Positions 30,291 through 34,165 of a stretch of DNA of 34,165 nt are shown here, in pieces. The translations under genes and the position numbers were made by a program. A model generated the notes under the pieces. That model was not told where the DNA came from. It did not search any database and saw only the letters and a program-made list of their open reading frames with translations. The number at the start of each line of letters is the position of its first letter. The stretch's first letter is position 1. Location: contig CAUYUJ010002048.1 of NCBI GenBank assembly GCA_963575745.1, positions 60,001 to 94,165 on the forward strand, given 5' to 3'. This DNA comes from Prorocentrum cordatum. Its lineage: Eukaryota > Sar > Dinophyceae > Prorocentrales > Prorocentraceae.

Positions 30291-30468
30291 CCCGCGCCCG
30301 GGGTGAGGATGACGGTAGTTCCACAGAAACTCCTTCAAACCACTCCCACGCAAACCAATTCAGCAAGACGGGAAAAAAGGTGAAGACGCCCGCGGCGAGA
30401 ATTACAAATATGCCCAACAAGATGCCAGACACGCCATAGTCGCAGTGGCAGTTGATGGGGCACGCCAT
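30079..30468 (-). CDS. Candidate retroposed small membrane protein gene reading into satellite
   Basis: The ATG lies 77 nt downstream of a spliced-leader/relict-leader pair, which marks this as the 5' end of a once trans-spliced mRNA; that fixes the start. The 129-codon frame begins MACPINCHCDYGVSG, with Cys at 3, 7 and 9. A hydrophobic stretch (~14-41: ILLGIFVILAAGVFTFFPVL...) looks like one membrane segment, followed by NWFAWEWFEG. From about residue 45 (EGVSVELPSSSP) the sequence matches the border of the BamHI-type satellite found at 23771 and 31830, and the rest is satellite translation (Arg/Pro-rich, ending DESQTGALA). The native C-terminus is probably not what is read here: it may be truncated, or an intron may start near the border. 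I do not recognise the family. Known: trans-spliced leaders mark dinoflagellate nuclear mRNAs. Inferred: single-pass or signal-anchor protein. Confidence 0.45.
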   Translation of the reverse strand: MACPINCHCDYGVSGILLGIFVILAAGVFTFFPVLLNWFAWEWFEGVSVELPSSSPRARGAEEPRAASGTVSGQIRWIRRRIPNRRPRLRHPHKTGPGGGAQRSPERPPAPFPDRSAGSADESQTGALA

Positions 30469-30545
30469 GCTCGCCTCAGGCGGCCGCGCCCAGTGCCGAA
30501 GCGCGCGGGAAGCCGGAACCCAAAAGTCGGAGCTGTCGAGCCACG

Positions 30546-30560
30546 CTTGAGCCAAAATGG
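30546..30560 (-). other. Relict (5'-truncated) dinoflagellate spliced leader, unit 1
   Basis: Minus strand CCATTTTGGCTCAAG, 15 bases directly downstream of a full leader. It is exactly the leader minus its first seven bases (DCCGTAG). That is expected if the AG inside a genomic leader was used as acceptor in a later round of trans-splicing. Confidence 0.93.
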
Positions 30561-30582
30561 CTTGAGCCAAAATGGCTACGGA
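30561..30582 (-). other. Full 22-nt dinoflagellate spliced leader in genomic DNA, unit 1
   Basis: Minus strand TCCGTAGCCATT then TTGGCTCAAG, a 22/22 match to the leader added to dinoflagellate mRNAs (first base D = T). It is not an SL RNA gene: no GT donor follows, and another leader fragment follows instead. Two leaders in series imply at least two rounds of trans-splicing and genomic re-insertion. Confidence 0.95.
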
Positions 30583-30620
30583 GGCCTCTTGGGGGCTTCT
30601 TGGGGCCTTCTGTGTGCCTC

Positions 30621-30857
30621 TTAGGGCGGAAAGCTGGAATTTTCAGTTCGTGGCTCCTTTCTTGGGCCTCTCTTGGAACCGTCTTGGGGCTCTTTTGGGC
30701 CGTCTTGGGCGCCTCTTGGGCCGTCTTGGGCCTCTCTTGGGCCGTCTTGGGCCCTCTTGGGGGCCTCTTGGGCGGTTTTGGGGCAGTCTTGGAGGCCTCT
30801 GCCCAACAAGATGCCAGACACGCCATAGTCGCAGTGGCAGTTGATGGGGCATGCCAT
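30621..30857 (-). pseudogene. 5' fragment of the small membrane protein gene, unit 2
   Basis: The ATG is 77 nt below a spliced-leader/relict pair, as in unit 1. It reads MACPINCHCDYGVSGILLG, identical to the candidate gene for 19 residues. It then departs into RGLQDCPKTAQEAPKRAQDG-like sequence, a translation of the GGCCCAAGACGG repeat, to a stop at 30621 (78 codons). The hydrophobic segment is lost. It is either a broken copy or exon 1 followed by an intron: the divergence point reads GGGCA/GAGGCC, and GA (as well as GC) donor sites are reported in dinoflagellates. Broken copy is the simpler reading. Confidence 0.5.
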
Positions 30858-30934
30858 GCTCGCCTCAGGCGGCCGCGCCCGGTGCCGAAGCGCGCGGGGA
30901 GCGCGAACCCAAAAGTCGGAGCTGTCGAGCCACA

Positions 30935-30949
30935 CTTGAGCCAAAATGG
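30935..30949 (-). other. Relict (5'-truncated) spliced leader, unit 2
   Basis: Minus strand CCATTTTGGCTCAAG, directly downstream of the full leader at 30950-30971 and followed by TGTGGCTCGACAGCTCC of the 5' UTR. Identical in structure to unit 1. Confidence 0.93.
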
Positions 30950-30971
30950 CTTGAGCCAAAATGGCTACGGA
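30950..30971 (-). other. Full 22-nt dinoflagellate spliced leader in genomic DNA, unit 2
   Basis: Same 22-base leader as at 30561-30582, again with T at the variable first position and AGAGGCC just upstream. The identical leader/relict/UTR order in both units means the duplication happened after the retroposition. Confidence 0.95.
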
Positions 30972-31009
30972 GGCCTCTTGGGGGCTTCTTGGTGCTTTCT
31001 GTGGGCCTC

Positions 31010-31234
31010 TTAGGGCGGAAAGCTGGAATTTTCGGTTCGTGGCCCCTCTCTTGGGCCTCTCTTGGAACCGTCTTGGGGCTCTTTTGGGCCGTCTTGGGCG
31101 CCTTTTGGGCCGTCTTGGGCCTCTCTTGGGCCGTCTTGGGCCTCTTGGGCGGTTTTGGGGCAGTCTTGGAGGCCTCTGACCAAAAAGATGCCAGACACGC
31201 CATAGTCGCAGTGGCAGTTGATGGGGCACGCCAT
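31010..31234 (-). pseudogene. 5' fragment of the small membrane protein gene, unit 3
   Basis: MACPINCHCDYGVSGIFLV is followed by RGLQDCPKTAQEAQDG-like repeat translation to a stop at 31010 (74 codons). It has two changes (L to F, G to V) from the other units. Only ~24 nt of the 5' UTR remain upstream before unrelated sequence starts at 31259, so this copy has no spliced leader of its own. As in unit 2, an exon 1 with intron is an alternative. Confidence 0.5.
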
Positions 31235-31430
31235 GCTCGCCTCAGGCGGCCGCGCCCGAATCCCAAGCGGCCACGAAGAAACTCCCCAAATTATGCTATC
31301 GGAGTTCCCCAAAGTAAACTTTGATTGACTCGCGGGCTTACGGAAAACACTTTCGCCGTCCTCGCTCTGGCCGGGCCTCCCTGGAGGAGGGGAAGTGGCA
31401 CGAATCCTGACCAGTTGGAAAGGGAAGCCG

Positions 31431-31862
31431 AGGAGGGCGCCGGTTTGGGATTCGTCGGCGGATCCACCGGATCCAGCGGATCCGTCCGGAAACGGTGCCG
31501 GAGGCCGCTCTGGGCTCCTCTGGGCATCCCCCCCGGGGCCTGTTTTGTTAAGATGTCTCAGGCGAGGGCGCCGGTTTTGTGAGGATGTCTCAAGCGAGGG
31601 CGCCGGTTTGGGATTCGTCACCGAATCCAGCGGATCCAGCGGATCCGTCCGGAAACGGTGCCGGAGGCCGCTCTGGGCTCCTTTGGGCATCCTCCCCGGG
31701 GCCCGTTTTGTGAGGATGTCTCAGGCGAGGGCGCCGGTTCGGGATTCGTCGGCGGATCCAGCGGATCCAGCGGATCCGTCCGGAAACGGTGCCGGAGGCC
31801 GCTTTGGGCTCGTGCTCTTCGCGCCGGGGGTGAAGATGACGTGAGTTCCACAGAAACTCCCT
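31431..31862 (-). repeat. BamHI-type satellite, third cluster (3 units, minus orientation)
   Basis: CCGGAAACGGTGCCGG at about 31486, 31648 and 31779. Units are more diverged than in the two big arrays (CCCCCCCGGGGCCTG, CATCCTCCCCGGGG). A partial duplication around 31560-31600 repeats AGATGTCTCA(G/A)GCGAGGGCG. The outer border GGTGAAGATGACGTGAGTTC CACAGAAACTCCCTCAAA is the same as in the other two arrays. Confidence 0.95.
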
Positions 31863-32243
31863 CAAATTAGAAGCCGGACGGTGGTGGTGCCTACCAGCAG
31901 CTCCTCCACGGCGGTCCAGAATCGGCGCAGAGGCTTTTTTGAATTCGCAGCGCGTCTGGGAGCGCTTCTGGCACGCGTCCACGCGCGCCTGCACGCGCGC
32001 AGGCACGCGTGGAAGCGTGCCTGGCAGCGCTTCAGAAGCGGTGCAGGAGAGCTCCCCCGAGCTCTTCAGGAAAGCTCTCTAGTGTGAGTGCCTCTTTCCC
32101 CGGAAGCTCTCTGAGAGCTATAGGGCTTTAGATTAGAAGCCGGACGGTGGTGGTGCCTGCCAGCAGCTCCTCCACGGCGGTCTAGAATCGTCGCAGAAAC
32201 TTATCAAACTTCGCAGCGTGTCCAGGAGCGCTTCCGGCGCGCA

Positions 32244-32279
32244 TCCACGCGTGCCTGCACGCGTGCAGGCACGCGTGGA
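32244..32279. repeat. Perfect 36-bp palindrome in the repeat unit
   Basis: TCCACGCGTGCCTGCACG is followed directly by its exact reverse complement CGTGCAGGCACGCGTGGA. Near-perfect equivalents sit at 31979-32012, 32510-32543 and about 33090-33123, with decayed ones near 33450, 33530 and 33940. Confidence 0.95.
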
Positions 32280-32829
32280 AGCGTGCCTGGCAGCGCTTCA
32301 GAAGCATTGCAGGGGAGCCCCCCAGAGCTCTTCGGAAAGCTTTCCAGTGTGAGTGCTTCTTTTCCTGGAGAGCTCTCTGAGAGCTATGGGGTTTTAGATT
32401 AGAAGCCGGACGGTGTAGAACCTGCCAGCAGCCCATCTTCGACGGCCCAGAATCCCAGCAGCGAGTTGTTTGAGGTCGCAGCGCGTCCGGGAGCGCTTCC
32501 GGCACACGTCCACGCGTGCCTGCACGAGTGCAGGCACGCGTGGGAGCGTGTCTCGCAGCGCTTCAGAAGCGGCTCAGGGCAGCTCCCCAGAACTCTTTAG
32601 TTCCCGGAGGGCTCTCTGAGAGCTGCAAGTTTTTAGAGTAGAAGCAGGGCTGTGGTGGTGCCTGCAAGCAGCCCATCGTCGCCGGTCCACGATCCCCAGA
32701 GGGGCCTGTAAAAGGTCGCAGCGCGCCAGGGCGCGCTTCTGGCACGCGTCCACGCGAGCAGGCACGCGTGGAAGCGGGCCTGGCAGCACTTCAGAAGCGC
32801 TTCAGGAGAGCTCCCCAGAGCTCTTCGGT

Positions 32830-32942
32830 TCATACCACGTAGAGCTCTTCGGCATCGATGAGCTAGAGGAATTCCGGCACGGGGTGGAGCTAGTTGGCCG
32901 ATCCGACCAAAAGAGACAATGCGACAACTTTCGGTCGATTTT
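32830..32942 (+). repeat. DELEEF-core dispersed repeat, copy R5
   Basis: TCATACCACGTAGAGCTCTT, then GCATCGATGAGCTAGAGGAA, TTCCGGCACGGGGTGGAGCT and the GACAATGCGACAACTTTCGG tail; cut where the next palindrome-bearing unit starts. Core peptide ELFGIDELEEFRHGVELVG; an internal stop is avoided only in this frame. Confidence 0.88.
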
Positions 32943-33631
32943 TCCCGGAGAGCTCTCTGAGAGCTATAGGGTTTCAGATTAGAAGCGGTCGTTGGTGGCG
33001 CCCGCCAGCAGCCCATCTTCGCCGCTCCAGAATCCTCGCAGCAGTTCGTTTGAAGTCGCAGCGGGTCCGGGGGCGTTTCCGGCACGCGTCCACGCGTGCC
33101 TGCGCGCGTGCAGGCACGCATGGAGGCATGCGCGGCAGCGATTTCGAAGCTCTTCTGGCGTGTCTGCACGCGTGCAGGCACGCATGGGGGCGTGCCTGGC
33201 AGCGCTTTCGAAGCGCTTCAGGGGAGCCCACCAGAGCCCTCCAGAAAATATTTCCTGTCTCCGAGGGTCTCTTCGCTCTCCGGGTTTTGGATGCTACCAA
33301 GTTCCCGGAGGGCTCTCTGAGAGCTGTAGGGTTTCAGATTAGAAGCCGGTCGTTGGTGGCGCCCGCCAGCAGCCCATCTTCGCCGCCCCAGAATCCTCGC
33401 AGCAGTTCGTTTGAGGTCGCAGCGGGTCCGGGATCGTTTCTGGCACGCATCCACGCGTGCCTGCACGGGTGCAGGCGCGCATGGAGGGAGGCGTTCCTGG
33501 CAGCGCTTTCGAAGCGCTTCAGGCGCGCGTGCACGCGTGCAGGCACGCATGGGGGCGTGCTTGGCAGCGCTTTCGAAGCGCTTCAAGGAAGCCAGCCAGA
33601 GGTCTCCAGAAAATATCTCCCGTCTCTGAGA

Positions 33632-33711
33632 GTACCTCGTAGAGCTTTCACCTCGTGGAGCTCTTCGTTATCGATGAGCTAGAGGAATTCCGGCGCGGGG
33701 TGGAGCTAGTA
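33632..33711 (+). repeat. DELEEF-core dispersed repeat, copy R6
   Basis: GTACCTCGTAGAGCTTTCAC followed by a second CTCGTGGAGCTCTTCG start, the ATCGATGAGCTAGAGGAATT core and GGGGTGGAGCTAGT, then straight into R7. The doubled start is a small internal duplication. Confidence 0.85.
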
Positions 33712-33795
33712 CCTCGCAGAGCTCTTCGGCAAAGAGCTAAGAGGAATTCGGGCGCAGAGTGAAGCTAGTTGGCCAGCCTGGCGAAAGAGAGAATG
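33709..33795 (+). repeat. DELEEF-core dispersed repeat, copy R7 (decayed)
   Basis: GTACCTCGCAGAGCTCTTCG, GCAAAGAGCTAAGAGGAATT, CGGGCGCAGAGTGAAGCTAG and TTGGCCAGCC. AGCTAA introduces a stop in the frame used by the other copies, so this copy is not translatable. Confidence 0.82.
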
Positions 33796-34085
33796 TTCCC
33801 GGAGAGCTCTCTGAGAGCTAGAGGGTTTTAGAGAGGAAGCCGGACGATGGTGGCGCCCGCCAGCAGCCCATCTTCGCCGCTCCAGAATCCTCGCAGCAGT
33901 TCGTTTGAGCCGGCAACGGGTCCGGGAGCGCTTCCGGCATGCGTGCCTGCACGAGTGTAGGCACGCGTGGACGCGTTCTTGGCAGCGCTTCCGAAGCGCT
34001 TCAGGGAGGCCCCCCAGCCCTCTCAGGACAAGATTTCGTTCCCAGGGCTCCTTCGCTCTCCGGGTTTTGGACGCTACCAAGTTGT

Positions 34086-34165
34086 AAGCTGGGTTCGGTG
34101 TTTTTCACTTGATGCAAAATTTTGAAGCTTGTTTTTAGAAGTGAGATTTTTATTCCCTGTAGTAA
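34086..34165 (+). other. Window edge; probable start of another AT-richer repeat copy
   Basis: AT-richer sequence ending GAGATTTTTATTCCCTGTAG, resembling CAGATTTTTACTCCCAGCAT of D1 and D2. Too short to be certain. Confidence 0.45.

Larger units (their letters stand above)
30411..31258 (-). repeat. 389/377-bp tandem duplication carrying spliced leader, 5' UTR and first codons
   Basis: GATGCCAGACACGCCATAGT starts at 30421, 30810 and 31187, giving steps of 389 and 377 bp. Each full unit, read on the minus strand, holds a full spliced leader, truncated leader, 77-nt 5' UTR, ATG and ~18 codons. In units 2 and 3 these codons lead into GGCCCAAGACGG-rich repeat, the complement of the TTGGGGCC family, which runs up to the next leader. 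The third copy is partial: its 5' UTR breaks off at 31258. Unit 1 instead continues into the hydrophobic segment at TATTTGTAATT, diverging at 30411. Confidence 0.93.
31866..34085 (+). repeat. Palindrome-bearing repeat, right cluster (~7 units)
   Basis: The cluster starts inside a unit at TTAGAAGCCGGACGGTGGTG, directly after the third satellite cluster. Unit openings (TTCC(C/T)GGAGAGCTCTCTGA or close variants) lie at 32096, 32362, 32601, 32942, 33302 and 33796, at intervals of 239-494 bp. The longer intervals contain inserted copies of the DELEEF-core repeat (32830, 33632, 33709) or a second palindrome block (33520-33560). Conserved blocks: CCAGCAGCCCATCTTCGCCG, GTCGCAGCGGGTCCGGG, the CACGCGTGCCTGCACG palindrome, GGCAGCGCTTTCGAAGCGCT and CTCTCCGGGTTTTGGATGCT. 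Confidence 0.92.

Noticed and set aside
30546-30971. Spliced leader RNA genes
   Set aside because: An SL RNA gene would have the leader followed by a GT donor and an Sm-site-bearing intron. Here each leader is followed by a truncated leader, a UTR and an ATG.

Overview
This window is nuclear DNA from a dinoflagellate. The diagnostic evidence is on the minus strand at 30546-30582 and again at 30935-30971. There the full dinoflagellate spliced leader (DCCGTAGCC...GGCTCAAG, D = T here) is encoded in genomic DNA and followed directly by a second, 5'-truncated leader (CCATTTTGGCTCAAG). This is the known signature of a trans-spliced mRNA that was reverse-transcribed, re-inserted, transcribed, trans-spliced again and re-inserted. 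The genus cannot be told from the sequence. No rRNA, tRNA, CRISPR array, bacterial-type operon or recognisable conserved enzyme was seen. Most long open frames are by-products of GC-rich repeats that lack stop codons.

Layout. 1-2428: low-copy DNA with a degenerate TTGGGGCC-type tract, a TA microsatellite and a 191-bp MITE-like element. 2429-6118: two copies of a composite repeat, each a CT-rich leader, an array of ~102-bp units (11 and 20 units) and a ~150-bp trailer. 6280-7401: a GGA tract and two more MITE-like copies. 8440-9312: an array of 89-bp units. 9313-22060: mostly low-copy DNA with open frames of unproven coding status, a TTGG/CTGG tetranucleotide tract at 11900-12480, GGA tracts and TTGGGGCC-type tracts.

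22661-34165 is dominated by four interleaved families. (a) A BamHI-type satellite with units of 122, 131 or 140 bp, where the 9-bp steps come from an inner GGATCCGGT-like repeat. It forms two large arrays in opposite orientation (23771-25699 and 27943-30290), making an inverted repeat with arms of about 2.0 and 2.6 kb, plus a third short cluster at 31431-31862. (b) A ~240-490 bp repeat carrying a 28-36 bp GC-rich palindrome, before and after the inverted-repeat block (26651-27660, 31866-34085). (c) A ~65-150 bp dispersed repeat whose core can be read as a DELEEFRRGVELVG-like peptide. (d) A 377-389 bp tandem duplication (30411-31258) that carries the spliced-leader/relict pair, a 77-nt 5' UTR and the first codons of a small protein gene.

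The best gene candidate is that small gene (minus strand, ATG at 30468). It has a Cys-rich N-terminus and one hydrophobic segment, then reads into the BamHI satellite. Two 5' fragments of it lie upstream in tandem. The arrangement suggests a retroposed gene whose 5' part was duplicated after insertion and whose 3' part is adjoined or replaced by satellite.
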